Shown here: in pieces, positions 1 to 8,541 of the stretch
Layout of the letters: every line of letters starts with the position of its first letter
How positions within the stretch are numbered: the first letter of the stretch is position 1
Source: Sphingobium sp. JS3065
Lineage (GTDB): Bacteria > Pseudomonadota > Alphaproteobacteria > Sphingomonadales > Sphingomonadaceae
Direction: 5' to 3'
Length of the DNA: 64,000 nucleotides
Assembly: GCF_026427355.1 (NCBI RefSeq)
Contig: NZ_CP102664.1
Coordinates: forward strand, 2,294,001-2,358,000
Translations under genes and position numbers: made by a program
Notes under the pieces: generated by a model
Databases searched by the model: none
Told to the model about the DNA's origin: nothing
What the model saw: only the letters and a program-made list of their open reading frames with translations

Positions 1-445
1 CCTCCACCGCGCCGTCGATGAACAGCACATCATAGGGCGCGCCGGCAGCCGCACCGGCGTTCAGCGGGCCGCGAACGACCGTCACGCCGGGGACCGCGAT
101 GTCCGCGCCGCCCTCTTCCTCGACCGCCGTCACCTGCGCGCCCAGCGCCGCGAGCAGCGCCGCGCCATAGCCGGTGGCCGCGCCGATCAGCAGCACCTTG
201 TCGCCCTGCGCGATCTGCGCTTCCTTGAGCAGGCGGCCCGTCACCAGCGGCGGATTGAGCGCACGGCCGTTCGCCAGCGGAATCGGCCGGTCGACATAGG
301 CCATGGCGCGCCGCTCGACCGGCACGAAATCCTCGCGCGCGACATGGGCCATCGCCGCGATCACGCGCTGATCATCCACATCGCTGGTGCGAAGCTGGCT
401 TTCGACCATGGCGGCCCGCATCGATGAAAAATTCTGCTCCGTCAC
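1..445 (-). CDS. pcm: Protein-L-isoaspartate O-methyltransferase-like protein (3' end outside window)
   Basis: Translating the minus strand from GTG at 445 gives a PCMT-family methyltransferase, which uses SAM to repair isoaspartyl residues. The SAM-binding motif I (VLLIGAATGYGA) lies near residues 84-95, followed by an acidic VEEE segment and FIDGAVE before the window edge. GTG is preferred because GAGG lies about 8 nt upstream; the next in-frame ATG (421) lacks such a site. The ORF is still open at base 1, so roughly the last third is missing. Many sphingomonad members of this family are divergent PCMT paralogues, so the enzymatic role is inferred. Confidence 0.85.
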   Translation of the reverse strand, partial: MTEQNFSSMRAAMVESQLRTSDVDDQRVIAAMAHVAREDFVPVERRAMAYVDRPIPLANGRALNPPLVTGRLLKEAQIAQGDKVLLIGAATGYGAALLAALGAQVTAVEEEGGADIAVPGVTVVRGPLNAGAAAGAPYDVLFIDGAVE

Positions 446-645
446 GACAATTCCTCGAATGGGATAGCTTATAGAAGTGCTGTATTATGAAAGCAATACA
501 GCAAAACCCGTATCGGACCTCTAAATCAGCGGACAGGCCACGCCAAGCGGCTTTGCGCGCTCAAGCGCCAGAATCTTGCCCGACAATATCACAGCGCTGC
601 TTGACTTTGCATCAAAAGCCGCACATTTGCGGCCACCCACGCCGA

Positions 646-719
646 GGCCCGATGGCGGAGTGGTGACGCAGCGGACTGCAAATCCGTATACGCCGGTTCG
701 ATTCCGGCTCGGGCCTCCA
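646..719 (+). tRNA. tRNA-Cys (anticodon GCA)
   Basis: Folding by eye gives a complete cloverleaf. The acceptor GGCCCGA (646-652) pairs with TCGGGCC (709-715), the discriminator is T716 and CCA is encoded at 717-719. The anticodon stem GCGGA/TCCGT closes the loop CTGCAAA with GCA at 678-680. The T arm is GCCGG-TTCGATT-CCGGC. The 3' end serves as the putative integration site of the island that follows; the gene remains intact because the island side supplies a compatible 3' end. Confidence 0.97.
697..711 (+). repeat. Candidate attL core (15-bp direct repeat in tRNA-Cys T arm)
   Basis: TTCGATTCCGGCTCG is identical to 13548-13562 and in the same orientation. It lies in the T loop and 3' acceptor part of tRNA-Cys, a common target of tyrosine recombinases, and an integrase gene ends 23 bp downstream of the repeat. 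Identity stops at 712 versus 13563, so the full tRNA 3' end is not duplicated. The core could be short or the right end could be altered. Confidence 0.6.
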
Positions 720-733
720 TTCCTTTCAGATAA

Positions 734-1671
734 TCAGCCATTTTCAGTCCTTTGCGCTGATTTGGCGTCTAACCTTGGATTAGGGTTAGACATTTCCCAC
801 TCGGCAAGGCGCTTGATTGCGCCCTCCGCGAGACGTTCCTGATTGGCCGCTTCGGTGTAACGCGCGACCTCATCATCCTTTGAATGGCCGCTGACCGACT
901 TCATGGTCTTGTTCGGCATTTCCAGTTCCGCCATGCGCCGCATCGTTGCCTTACGCAGCCCATGGGCCGTGCAGCGCGGCAGACCAGCGGCGTTGCACTG
1001 CTCGCGGAACCAGCCTCCGAACCCCTTGACGGAAAAGGACTTGCCCCACTCCGTAACGAGAAAGCACAAAGCATCGCTCGCCGGCATGGCATCGATCGCC
1101 GCCGCGAGTTGTGGGGCAATAGGCAAATGCAGTAGCTTGCCGGTTTTCGTCTGCCGGATCGCAAACTTGCCTGCTTTGATATGCTGTCGGCCAAGATGGA
1201 TAGCATCCACCTTACGCTGATCTGTCCAGAGCATTAGTTCCATGGCGAGACGCTGCTTCGTCCCTTGCGGCCAACGTGCGCGGTATGCGGCGATGTCAGT
1301 CTCGGTCCAAGTATAGAAGCCCGAGGACCGTTCACCTGGCGCAACCTGCACAGTCTGAGAATCGTCCACCGGGTTGGTGGTGATCCAACCCAGTTTGCGT
1401 GCGAATGCGAAGAAACGCCGCAGTTCCTTATGCAGTTTGCGAGCAGCCTCGATCCCCCCGAATTTGCGGCCCTTTTCATCCACCGTCTTGTTCCGCGCCT
1501 TGGCGATGATCGCGTCAATATGATCGAAGCGAATACCTTTGACGGGCCTCTCCTCCCTGCCCTCAGCAAATCGCTCCAGAATCTGCCGCACTTTCGTTTG
1601 CGTCACCTCGCTCGGGCCAAGCCGCTCCGGCACAGCAGAGGTGGCCGGGTTGGTCTGAACGGCGATCGGCA
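734..1671 (-). pseudogene. int: Tyrosine-recombinase integrase, N-terminus lost to IS insertion
   Basis: The minus-strand frame encodes the core-binding and catalytic parts of a phage-type integrase. Visible are the first catalytic Arg in TDQRKVDA, the HGLRK box (His-x-x-Arg), GHS as the second His box and the nucleophile Tyr in ARYTEA. The reading frame continues upstream into the IS3-family element at 1672, so the N-terminal arm-binding part is absent. No matching N-terminal piece is evident beyond the IS at 2977-3040, which suggests loss as well as interruption. Location next to the tRNA 3' end fits an island integrase. It is probably inactive; translation from a start inside the IS is possible but unproven. 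Confidence 0.85.
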
Positions 1672-1710
1672 TTGGATAAGTGGACCGTCTGCCGATTGTT
1701 TGCTCGCACT

Positions 1711-1770
1711 GCCGATATGGGGCGTCATGCAGGAGGGCGTAGCCCGACCGGAGTGACGCCCCATATCGGC
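1711..1770. repeat. Perfect 17-bp inverted repeat with 26-nt loop inside the IS3 end
   Basis: GCCGATATGGGGCGTCA (1711-1727) is perfectly complementary to 1754-1770. It sits between the transposase stop codon (1779) and the left IS end. It may be a transposase terminator or a block to transcription across the IS end. There is no following T-run, so a classical Rho-independent terminator is not supported. Confidence 0.7.
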
Positions 1771-1778
1771 GGCCAAAT

Positions 1779-2917
1779 TCATGCTGCCATCGCCACGGGC
1801 AGGTTGTCAAAATATGCCTGGTCCGGGGTCTTGGCGCTAAGGCTCGAATGCGGCCTCTTCGCGTTGTAAAAGCTCAGATAACGACCGATCGATCCCCGGG
1901 CTTCGCTGACCCCGCCGTAGGCGTGCAGATAAACCTCCTCGTATTTCACCGAGCGCCACAGGCGCTCGACCACCACATTGTCGCGCCATGCGCCCCGCCC
2001 GTCCATGCTGATGGCGATTTTCTCCCGGTGCAGCACGCTTGTGAAGGCGAGCGAAGTGAACTGACTGCCCTGGTCGGTGTTGAGAATCTCCGGTTTTCCG
2101 AAGCGCGCGAGCGCTTCCTCCAATGCCTCGACACAGAAGTCGGCCTCCATCGTGATCGACACCCGCCAGGCCAGGACCTTCCGGCTGAACCAGTCAACGA
2201 TGGCCACGAGATAGACGAACCCCCTCGCCATCGGGATGTAGCTGATGTCAGTCGCCCAGACCTGGTTGGGCCGCACAATCGGCAGTTTGCGCAGCAGGTA
2301 GGGGTAAATCTTGTGCCCTGGTGTCGGCTTCGATGTGTTCGGGCGACGGTAACTCGCTTCGATCGCCATCTTCTTCATCAGCGTGGCGACATGCTGGCGG
2401 CCGATCTCGATGCCTTCCTGCCGCAGCAGATCGCGCAGCATCCGACTGCCCGCGAATGGAAATTCCAGGTGTAGTTCGTCGATGCGCCGCATGATCGTCA
2501 GATCAGCCGCCGAAACCGGCCTGGGCAGGTAATAGACGCTGCCCCGGCTGATCCCAAGTGTCCGGGCCTGCCGCGCGAGCGGCAAGCTGTGCGATCGATC
2601 GATCATCGCTTTGCGTTCGGCAACAGACCCGCCTTGCCGAGCGCGCCTGACAAAAAATCGTTCACCAGCGTCAGTTCGCCAATCTTGGCGTGCAGCGTCT
2701 TTACGTCGATCACCGGCTCGGCAGCGTCGTTCCGCGTCTCGCTGCCGAACACACCAGCGGCCCCTTCCAGAAGTTGCCCGCGCCATTGCGTGATCTGGTT
2801 GGGATGCACGTCAAACTGCTGCGCCAACTCGGCCAGCGTCTTCTCGCCCTTCACGGCAGCCAATGCCACCTTCGCCTTGAATGCCGGGCTGTGATTCCGG
2901 CGTGGTCGTTTGCTCAT
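1779..2917 (-). CDS. IS3-family transposase OrfAB, made by programmed -1 frameshift
   Basis: OrfB is an rve-type DDE integrase reached from orfA by a -1 shift on the slippery heptamer T_TTT_TTG (minus strand, 2657-2651). In frame A the codons read GAT TTT TTG; after slipping, translation enters the frame encoding FFVRRARQGG and then the catalytic domain. DDE residues are visible as the Asp of WATDISYI, the Asp of NTDQGSQF and the Glu of VVERLWRSVK. An HTH_21-type segment (SRGSVYYLPR) precedes the core. The element looks intact. Confidence 0.85.
2603..2917 (-). CDS. IS3-family OrfA (HTH_Tnp_1 DNA-binding protein)
   Basis: This gives a 104-residue protein starting MSKRPRRNHSP, with the AFKAKVALAAVKGEKTLAEL...HPNQITQWR helix-turn-helix typical of IS3-group OrfA proteins, followed by a heptad-like stretch (VKTLHAKIGELTLVNDFL) that would form the leucine zipper. 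ATG at 2917 is chosen because AGGAG lies about 5 nt upstream; a longer frame to 2968 lacks support. Produced alone it binds the IS ends; part of its translation shifts into OrfB. Confidence 0.85.
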   Translation of the reverse strand: MSKRPRRNHSPAFKAKVALAAVKGEKTLAELAQQFDVHPNQITQWRGQLLEGAAGVFGSETRNDAAEPVIDVKTLHAKIGELTLVNDFLSGALGKAGLLPNAKR

Positions 2918-3042
2918 CTCTGCTCCTGTCTCGCGGCTACTCTGGCCGCCGTCAGGCAGAAAATCCACTTATCCCACTGTCCAATTTTGCCAGGCCACCT
3001 CTATTCGGTCCGGCGCGCCATAAGCGGACATGTCATCGTGGT

Positions 3043-3345
3043 TCATGACAACGTTCCTTGTGACGGCGGTTGCATCCAACCGCCTTCAGGTTGTGCGGTG
3101 TCGGTCGCGGAGCCATCGTGCTTGTGTCCATGACCGTGCATGAAGAAGTGCATTCCCAGGCAAAGCGCCAGCGACAGCAGCAGTGGCAGAAATCCGACCA
3201 GATGGGCGCGGTGCTCGGTGACGAGATAATAGCCGCCAATCAAAAGGAACCCGATCAAGACGATATTGGCGCGCCGCGGCGCCCTGTTCCTGTGATGGTG
3301 CGTATCGGTGTCGCTCAGAGCTACGATCCTGCCCTCCTGCAACAA
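3043..3345 (-). CDS. DUF2933-type small membrane protein
   Basis: The protein has up to 100 residues, with two hydrophobic segments ([15 protein letters not shown] and [19 protein letters not shown]) separated by a short basic linker, and His-rich ends (HHHRN; HGHGHKH). This layout matches DUF2933 proteins, which are often encoded beside copper and heavy-metal ATPases. It is divergent from the ATPase at 3464 and shares its upstream region. The start is uncertain: TTG at 3345 gives the longest frame, and a Shine-Dalgarno-like AGGAGGG lies inside that frame, so a shorter protein is possible. A metal-handling role is inferred from the His clusters and the context. Confidence 0.75.
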   Translation of the reverse strand: MLQEGRIVALSDTDTHHHRNRAPRRANIVLIGFLLIGGYYLVTEHRAHLVGFLPLLLSLALCLGMHFFMHGHGHKHDGSATDTAQPEGGWMQPPSQGTLS

Positions 3346-3406
3346 GGCATATCGTGAAGGTTACAGCTGCCCTTTACGTATTGATACCAAGTGCCGGGTA
3401 AGGCCC

Positions 3407-3437
3407 TTGACCTTAGCACGATGTCAGACCCCATATG
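3407..3437 (+). promoter_or_regulatory. Candidate MerR-type promoter of the metal ATPase operon
   Basis: A -35-like TTGACC (3407-3412) and a -10-like CATATG (3432-3437) are separated by 19 bp, the over-long spacing activated by MerR-family regulators. The promoter lies 27 bp upstream of the ATPase start, and the operon encodes its own MerR protein. The dyad symmetry in the spacer is weak, so the operator is a candidate only. Confidence 0.5.
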
Positions 3438-3463
3438 ATGAAGCGTCGATCAGGAGCACTGCG

Positions 3464-5806
3464 ATGACGTACGCCGAACATCATGCACATAACCATGCAC
3501 GTCATGCCCAAGGGGGCGAAGTGAAGGATCCGGTCTGCGGGATGACCGTTGATCCGGAGACAACGGCCCACCATGCGGTACATGGCGGAACGACCTATGA
3601 ATTCTGCAGCTCAGGCTGCCGCAGCAAGTTCGTTGCCGATCCCGACCGCTACCTCGTTCCCGCCGCGCCTGCCGTATCGGAACCAGCCCCCGGTACGATC
3701 TGGACTTGCCCGATGCATCCGGAGATTCGCCAGGATCACCCGGGTAGCTGCCCGATCTGCGGCATGGCGCTGGAGCCTTTGACCGTTACCGCCGAAAGCG
3801 GCCCCAGTCCTGAGCTTGCGGATATGACACGACGCTTCTGGATCGGCCTTGTGCTGGCACTGCCGGTGCTCGTCCTTGAAATGGGCGGTCATATCTTCCC
3901 GGCAATTCATCACGTCGTGCCGATGCGGATCGCGATCTGGATTCAGCTCGTGCTGGCAACCCCGGTGGTCCTTTGGGCGGGGTGGCCATTCTTTGAGCGC
4001 GGCTGGGCCTCGGTGCGGACGCGCAACCTCAACATGTTCACCCTGATCGCGATGGGAACCGGGATCGCCTGGGCCTACAGCATGGTCGCAGCGCTAGCGC
4101 CGGGCGTCTTTCCGCCCGCCTTCCGTTCGGCCGATGGTACGGTTGCGATCTATTTTGAAGCCGCCGCAGTCATCACCATATTGGTGCTACTCGGCCAGGT
4201 ACTTGAGTTGCGCGCCCGCGAGCGGACGTCGGGTGCGATCAAGGCGCTGCTCAACCTCGCGCCCAAGACCGCGCGGCGCATCGACGCGAACGGCAGCGAC
4301 GAAGAGGTTGGCCTCGACCAGATCGTCGTCGGCGATCGGCTGCGGGTTCGCCCAGGCGAGAAGGTGCCGGTCGACGGCGTGGTCGAGGACGGTCGCTCTT
4401 CGCTCGACGAGTCCATGGTCACCGGCGAATCGATGCCGACGACGAAAGCACTCGGCGACAAGGTGATCGGCGGGACGCTCAACCAGACCGGCGCGCTCAT
4501 CATCAGGGCCGACAAGGTCGGTCGCGACACGATGCTCGCCCGGATCGTCCAGATGGTCGCCGCCGCGCAGCGGTCGCGCGCGCCGATCCAGCGCATGGCC
4601 GATCAGGTCTCGGGCTGGTTCGTGCCGGTGGTGCTGGCGATCGCGGTGCTCGCCTTCGCGGGCTGGGCGATCTGGGGCCCTGAGCCTCGCTTCGCCTATG
4701 GGCTGGTCGCTGCAGTGGCGGTGCTGATCATCGCCTGCCCCTGTGCGCTGGGTCTCGCTACGCCGATGTCGATCATGGTCGGCGTCGGCCGGGGGGCCGG
4801 TCTCGGTGTCCTCATCAAGAATGCCGAGGCGCTCGAGCGGATGGAGAAGATCGATACGCTGGTCGTCGACAAGACCGGCACGCTGACCGAAGGCCACCCA
4901 TCGGTCACGAAGATCGTGGCTGGTCCGGGGTTCACCGAGGACGAGGTGCTGCGCCTCGCGGCAGCCGTGGAGCGTGCCTCCGAGCATCCGCTCGCCCGCG
5001 CGATCGTCGAGGCAGCGGGCCGCCGCAAGATCGCGATTCCGGAGGTTGCGGACTTCGACTCCCCGACGGGCAAGGGTGCGCTCGGCACCGTGGAAGGCAA
5101 GCGCGTGCTGCTTGGCAACACCGCCTTTCTCAAGGAGCACGGGGTCGATACCGCGGCGCTAGCCGTGCCGGCCGACGAACTGCGGCGCGACGGGGCGACC
5201 GCGATATTCGCCGGGATCGACGGTATCGTCGCAGGCGTGCTCGCCATCGCCGACCCGATCAAGAAGACGACGCCCGAAGCGCTCGCCGGCCTGCGGGCCG
5301 AGGGCATCCGCGTCGTGATGCTGACCGGCGACAACCGCACGACGGCCGAAGCGGTTGCCCGGACGCTCGGCATAGACGAGGTCGAGGCCGAGGTGCTGCC
5401 CGATCAGAAGAGTGCCGTCGTCGAGCGGCTGAAGCGCGAAGGCCGCATCGTCGCGATGGCTGGCGACGGGGTTAACGACGCACCCGCGCTCGCCGCCGCC
5501 GAGGTCGGGATCGCGATGGGATCGGGCACCGACGTCGCGATCGAGAGCGCCGGCATTACGCTATTAAAAGGCGACCTGATGGGGATCGTGCGGGCGCGCC
5601 GGCTCAGTCAGGCGACCATGTCCAACATCCGCCAGAACCTCGTCTTCGCCTTCATCTACAATGCGGCCGGCATTCCGGTCGCGGCGGGGCTGCTCTATCC
5701 GCTGTTCGGCATCCTGCTGTCGCCGATGATCGCCGCAGCCGCGATGGCACTCTCATCGGTCAGCGTCGTCACCAATGCGCTCAGGCTCAACCGGCAATCG
5801 CTATGA
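3464..5806 (+). CDS. copA: P1B-type heavy-metal (copper) translocating ATPase with YHS and CPMHP domains
   Basis: This 780-residue inner-membrane pump exports Cu(I)/Ag(I) using ATP. In order it has a His-rich start (HHAHNHARH), a YHS domain (KDPVCGM, about 21-65), a zinc-ribbon-like heavy-metal-binding domain (WTCPMHP...CPICGMAL, about 80-104), membrane helices, the TGES actuator loop near 319, the CPC metal site (ACPCALG, about 425), the phosphorylated Asp of DKTGT (about 469) and the GDGVNDAP hinge. ATG at 3464 has AGGAG 8 nt upstream; the longer frame from 3308 runs through the promoter. Its stop overlaps the start of the MerR gene. Copper specificity is inferred from CPC and the domain layout; silver or other soft metals are possible. 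Confidence 0.92.
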   Translation: MTYAEHHAHNHARHAQGGEVKDPVCGMTVDPETTAHHAVHGGTTYEFCSSGCRSKFVADPDRYLVPAAPAVSEPAPGTIWTCPMHPEIRQDHPGSCPICGMALEPLTVTAESGPSPELADMTRRFWIGLVLALPVLVLEMGGHIFPAIHHVVPMRIAIWIQLVLATPVVLWAGWPFFERGWASVRTRNLNMFTLIAMGTGIAWAYSMVAALAPGVFPPAFRSADGTVAIYFEAAAVITILVLLGQVLELRARERTSGAIKALLNLAPKTARRIDANGSDEEVGLDQIVVGDRLRVRPGEKVPVDGVVEDGRSSLDESMVTGESMPTTKALGDKVIGGTLNQTGALIIRADKVGRDTMLARIVQMVAAAQRSRAPIQRMADQVSGWFVPVVLAIAVLAFAGWAIWGPEPRFAYGLVAAVAVLIIACPCALGLATPMSIMVGVGRGAGLGVLIKNAEALERMEKIDTLVVDKTGTLTEGHPSVTKIVAGPGFTEDEVLRLAAAVERASEHPLARAIVEAAGRRKIAIPEVADFDSPTGKGALGTVEGKRVLLGNTAFLKEHGVDTAALAVPADELRRDGATAIFAGIDGIVAGVLAIADPIKKTTPEALAGLRAEGIRVVMLTGDNRTTAEAVARTLGIDEVEAEVLPDQKSAVVERLKREGRIVAMAGDGVNDAPALAAAEVGIAMGSGTDVAIESAGITLLKGDLMGIVRARRLSQATMSNIRQNLVFAFIYNAAGIPVAAGLLYPLFGILLSPMIAAAAMALSSVSVVTNALRLNRQSL

Positions 5807-6189
5807 ACATAGGCCAGGCTTCGAAGGCGAGTGGGGTCTCGCAGCGGATGATCCGCCACTATGAGAAAATCGGCCTGATCCCCGCCGCTGCGCGCCGTGA
5901 CAGCGGCTATCGCGATTATGGCGATACCGACGTCCACCGACTGCGCTTCATCGCCAACGCTCGCGATCTGGGATTCCCGATCGAGGAAATCCGGACTCTT
6001 CTCGACCTATGGGCCGATCGTCGTCGAGCCAGTAGCGAGGTAAAGGCCATGGCACAGGCCCGTGCTGATGATCTTGGCCGAAAGGCCGCCGCGCTGCAGG
6101 CAATGCGCAGCACGTTGCTTGCATTAGCGGCTCACTGCATCGGCGACAAGCGGCCCGACTGCCCGATCCTCGATGAGCTCGAGCGTTAG
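5803..6189 (+). CDS. cueR: MerR-family transcriptional regulator (CueR-like)
   Basis: This 128-residue regulator has an N-terminal winged helix ([26 protein letters not shown]), a RRDSGYRDY wing segment and a long dimerisation helix ([19 protein letters not shown]). The C-terminal part has Cys in [15 protein letters not shown], matching the C-x7-C metal-binding loop of CueR-type copper sensors. The start overlaps the ATPase stop by 4 bp (ATGA), so the two are translationally coupled. It presumably activates its own operon through the 19-bp-spaced promoter at 3407. Confidence 0.9.
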   Translation: MNIGQASKASGVSQRMIRHYEKIGLIPAAARRDSGYRDYGDTDVHRLRFIANARDLGFPIEEIRTLLDLWADRRRASSEVKAMAQARADDLGRKAAALQAMRSTLLALAAHCIGDKRPDCPILDELER

Positions 6190-6200
6190 TATTGGGTGGC

Positions 6201-6282
6201 CCATCTATGGCGCCTCATGCGCTTACTGGGTGCCCGTTTGGCCAACTCGTCCCCACCGCTATCTCGCTTCCGCCATAGATGG
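6201..6282. repeat. 12-bp perfect inverted repeat between merR and a broken protease gene
   Basis: CCATCTATGGCG (6201-6212) is complementary to CGCCATAGATGG (6271-6282), with GGCC-like bases adding partial pairing outside. It falls exactly between the end of the copper operon and the fragmentary S8 protease, so it could mark the junction of a rearrangement or act as a convergent terminator. No T-run follows. Confidence 0.5.
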
Positions 6283-6285
6283 CCT

Positions 6286-6830
6286 TCACGGTGCCACGGG
6301 GGACAGTGCTGAGCGATGCCAGCTTCCAGCTGCGCCTCCGCCAAAGATCTGGCTCATCTGACCGCCAAGCACGGTCCGACTTTCATCCAGCCTGCTGATC
6401 GACAGCGAAATTGACGTGTCGCGACGGCGCACGGCGACCCCGGTCCCGGCAAGAGTGGTTGCGCCGATCGGCTGGAAGGCGCGCGCGATATTCAGCCGCC
6501 CCTTGCCGAAGGTCGCGTCGGTGCCCGCGCCCCCCAGGTCATCGGCGGTGCGGAACAGGATATCGATGATCTGCGTGCTGGTCAGATTGGGAAAGGCCTG
6601 CGCCATCAACGCGACCGCGCCCGAAATCACCGGTGCCGAAAAGCTCGTGCCCGAATAGAGATAGGCAGCACCATCCTGGTTGATGGTCCTGTCGCGATAG
6701 CCTAGCGCCGTCAGATAGCGATCAGCCCCGGCGCCAGCGCGGTTCGAAAAGGTTGAGATCTGATTGAGGTCAGTGCCGCCCTTGCCGTCGTCGATCCCGA
6801 CTGAACCGGCGATGATGACGTTGCCGCGAA
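6286..6830 (-). pseudogene. Subtilase (S8) / autotransporter protease fragment
   Basis: A continuous minus-strand frame encodes the end of a subtilisin-like domain: NVIIAGSVGIDD, then YSGTSFSAPVISGAVALMAQAFP, which contains the catalytic Ser, then a linker with GKGRLNIARAFQP. The Asp and His catalytic regions and any signal peptide upstream of about 6830 are missing, and the C-terminal barrel or passenger expected after GGQMSQIFGGG is also absent. The fragment is truncated on both sides and is probably nonfunctional. It differs from the intact S8 gene at 9630, so it is not a simple duplicate. Confidence 0.75.
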
Positions 6831-6951
6831 AAAGCGGACTTCGCCAGCGACGGTAACATCACGTTAAGCTTCATACCTGCACAGCGGGGGGAACCGGCAT
6901 ATTTCTAGAATGTTACTGGCCGGACAGGGGTGATAATAGAGGAGAGTCGTG

Positions 6952-7153
6952 ATGACGAAAACTGCAATCCCCATGATTTCAGCGCTGGCTCTGGTCGCGA
7001 GCATGGCAAGCGCCCAGACGGCTGACACGAGTGCCGACCAGAACTCCAGTTTCGGCGCAGAGGTATCGACGATGGCCAAGGCGCAGCGCGATTCCGACCA
7101 GAAAGGGATCGGCGCAGATGTCTCAGTGTCCGATTCAGAAGTTTATCAAGCAT
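6952..7153 (+). pseudogene. 5' part of a secreted Ala/Asp-rich protein gene, interrupted by IS5
   Basis: ATG at 6952 has GGAGAG about 5 nt upstream. The first 22 residues are a clear Sec signal peptide (KTAIPMISALALVASMASAQ), then a polar, Asp/Ser-rich mature start (TADTSADQNSSFGAEVST). The frame ends a few codons after entering the IS5-family element. The rest of the gene appears at 8036-8473 on the other side. A short secreted peptide could still be made, but the original protein is not. Confidence 0.75.
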
Positions 7154-7991
7154 AGCAATACCTTGCGGTTCGTCGAGTGACCATGCGTATGGAGGCAATG
7201 AGGGTCCAAGCAGTTGATGAGGCGATGGATGCCTCCCAGTCTTTGGCGAGGCGACGACATCTGCCGAGCCATGCGAAAGTGCGCTCGACCACCCACCGGC
7301 GGGGTAGGACATGGAAGCCCTTGGCAGCGTCGGACCGCTTGATGATTTCGACAGTCCACTTTCCCATCGAGGCCAGTGCGTCTCTGAGTTTGTCCCCTGC
7401 ATAGCCGCCGTCTGCGAAGACGTGTCGTAGCCAAGGAAAGCGTTGGCGCACTGCTTTGAGGACATCGACGGCACCGTCCCGGTCCTGGATGTCTGCGGCA
7501 TGGACCAGGATGAAGATCAGAAAGCCGCAAGTGTCAGTGAGGATATGGCGCTTCCTTCCCTTGATCTTCTTGCCTGCATCATAGCCCGTGGGGCCGCCGG
7601 ATTCTGTGGTCTTCACACTCTGGCTGTCAATCACCCCAGCGCTGGGCGAGGCGTCGCGTCCCTCGATCTCACGCAGGTTCATCACCAGAACCGTGTTGAT
7701 CGCCTCGAACAATCCAGCATTGCGCCAGGCGTAGAAATAGCGCCGCACCGTCGAGACCGGCGGGAAGCATTTGGGCAGCATGCGCCACGCACACCCGCCC
7801 CCGGCAAGATAGAGCAGCGCATTCAACAATTCCCGCATGTCGGTCGTTCGGCGGCGACCGCCGGATTTGGCTGGAGGAATAAAAGGCGAAACCAACGCCC
7901 ATTCCCGATCCGTCATATCGGTTGGATATCTCAATCCTTCCCGGCTATGCTCCCGCCGGGCAATACCAGTCCATGCCATGGGGCACTCCAT
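7146..7991 (-). CDS. IS5-family transposase (DDE type)
   Basis: This 281-residue transposase begins MAWTGIARREHSREGLRYPTDMTDREW after a short extension; the second Met (7979) is the more usual start. It has a DUF4096-like N-terminal domain (LVSPFIPPAKSGGRRR) and a DDE domain with the first Asp in GVIDSQSV, the second Asp in VFADGGYAGD and the Glu in RRWVVERTFAWLGRCRR. The spacing and the Y-(2)-R-(3)-E style motif match IS5. It is a single full-length frame and likely active. Confidence 0.9.
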   Translation of the reverse strand: MECPMAWTGIARREHSREGLRYPTDMTDREWALVSPFIPPAKSGGRRRTTDMRELLNALLYLAGGGCAWRMLPKCFPPVSTVRRYFYAWRNAGLFEAINTVLVMNLREIEGRDASPSAGVIDSQSVKTTESGGPTGYDAGKKIKGRKRHILTDTCGFLIFILVHAADIQDRDGAVDVLKAVRQRFPWLRHVFADGGYAGDKLRDALASMGKWTVEIIKRSDAAKGFHVLPRRWVVERTFAWLGRCRRLAKDWEASIASSTAWTLIASIRMVTRRTARYCYA

Positions 7992-8034
7992 CTCTTCGCA
8001 AGGACGGCGTGAATCACAACAGGCTGGTATTGCT
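7146..8034 (-). mobile_element. IS5-family insertion sequence (about 0.88 kb)
   Basis: The element carries one intact transposase gene. Near-terminal inverted repeats are AGCAATACC at 7154-7162 and its complement GGTATTGCT at 8026-8034. The transposase stop lies at 7146-7148, just outside the left 9-mer, so the true left end is probably at or before 7146. A target duplication cannot be assigned with confidence. The element lies inside a secreted-protein gene and is recent enough to be uninterrupted. Confidence 0.8.
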
Positions 8035-8035
8035 C

Positions 8036-8473
8036 AACAACTTTCGGATCTGGCTCTCAGCAAAGGCACATGCTCGCAATGACGCCCGTGCTCTGGCTCG
8101 TAGTCAGGACGATACCGACGATACCACGACGGACGATACGGCTGACGCAACCGCCGACACCTCCACAACAGCTGGCGACACTGCCCGGTCGGCAAAGGCT
8201 GACGCGGCGGCTGTGGCGGCCGCGAAGGGCGCCAACTCGGCAATCAAGGACGGCACGGGTGCCGTGGCTGACCTGCGCGCCGCTCGGTCTAGCAGCACCG
8301 ACGTTCGGGGATCAGCAGCGGAGGCTCGCCTTAACGCTGCCGCCGCTCGGTCTGCAGCCGCAGAAGTGCGGACGAGCGCACAGGAATCCCGCAGCAACGC
8401 GGCGGCTGTTCGGGAAAATGCCACCGCCATACGCGATGCTGTCCGTGCCGCGCGCCCAGGTCGCGGCAGCTAA
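8036..8473 (+). pseudogene. 3' part of the secreted Ala/Asp-rich protein gene split by IS5
   Basis: The open frame after the IS has strong low-complexity character: an Asp/Thr run (DDTDDTTTDDTADATAD), then Ala/Arg/Ser-rich repeats of the type AEARLNAAAARSAAAEVRT that look helical or coiled-coil. It has no start codon of its own with a ribosome-binding site, and the composition continues that of 6952-7153. A hairpin terminator follows at 8495. The function is unknown; it would have been a secreted, possibly cell-surface, helical protein. Confidence 0.65.
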
Positions 8474-8494
8474 CTCATCAATTCAAGAATAAAG

Positions 8495-8519
8495 AGGGTG
8501 GGTCAGTCCGGCCCACCCT
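8495..8519 (+). terminator. Stem-loop terminator after the interrupted gene
   Basis: AGGGTGGG (8495-8502) pairs with CCCACCCT (8512-8519), with a 9-nt loop. Only two T residues follow, so termination may be weak. It separates the broken secreted-protein gene from the barrel-protein gene at 8542. Confidence 0.55.
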
Positions 8520-8541
8520 TCATCATGTGAAAGGGAGAATG

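Larger units (their letters stand above)
1672..2976 (-). mobile_element. IS3-family insertion sequence (about 1305 bp)
   Basis: Imperfect terminal inverted repeats bracket the element: TTGGATAAGTGGA followed by CTGCC at the left (1672-1693) and, on the other strand at the right (2955-2976), TGGGATAAGTGGA with CTGCC at the same spacing. Inside are overlapping orfA and orfB typical of IS3. The bases flanking the two ends (GGCA before, CTGT after) do not match, so no target duplication is visible. An adjacent deletion or an end wrongly placed by a few bases would both explain this. Confidence 0.85.

Noticed and set aside
697..711. Treating the 15-bp repeat as a fully proven att site
   Set aside because: Part of it is the conserved T-loop (TTCGATTCC), which occurs in many tRNAs, and the right copy is not followed by the tRNA 3' end. 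It is reported as a candidate only.
1234..1756. Plus-strand open frames over the integrase (e.g. 1265-1756)
   Set aside because: They are shadows of the integrase frame in GC-rich DNA; no ribosome-binding site or protein-like pattern.
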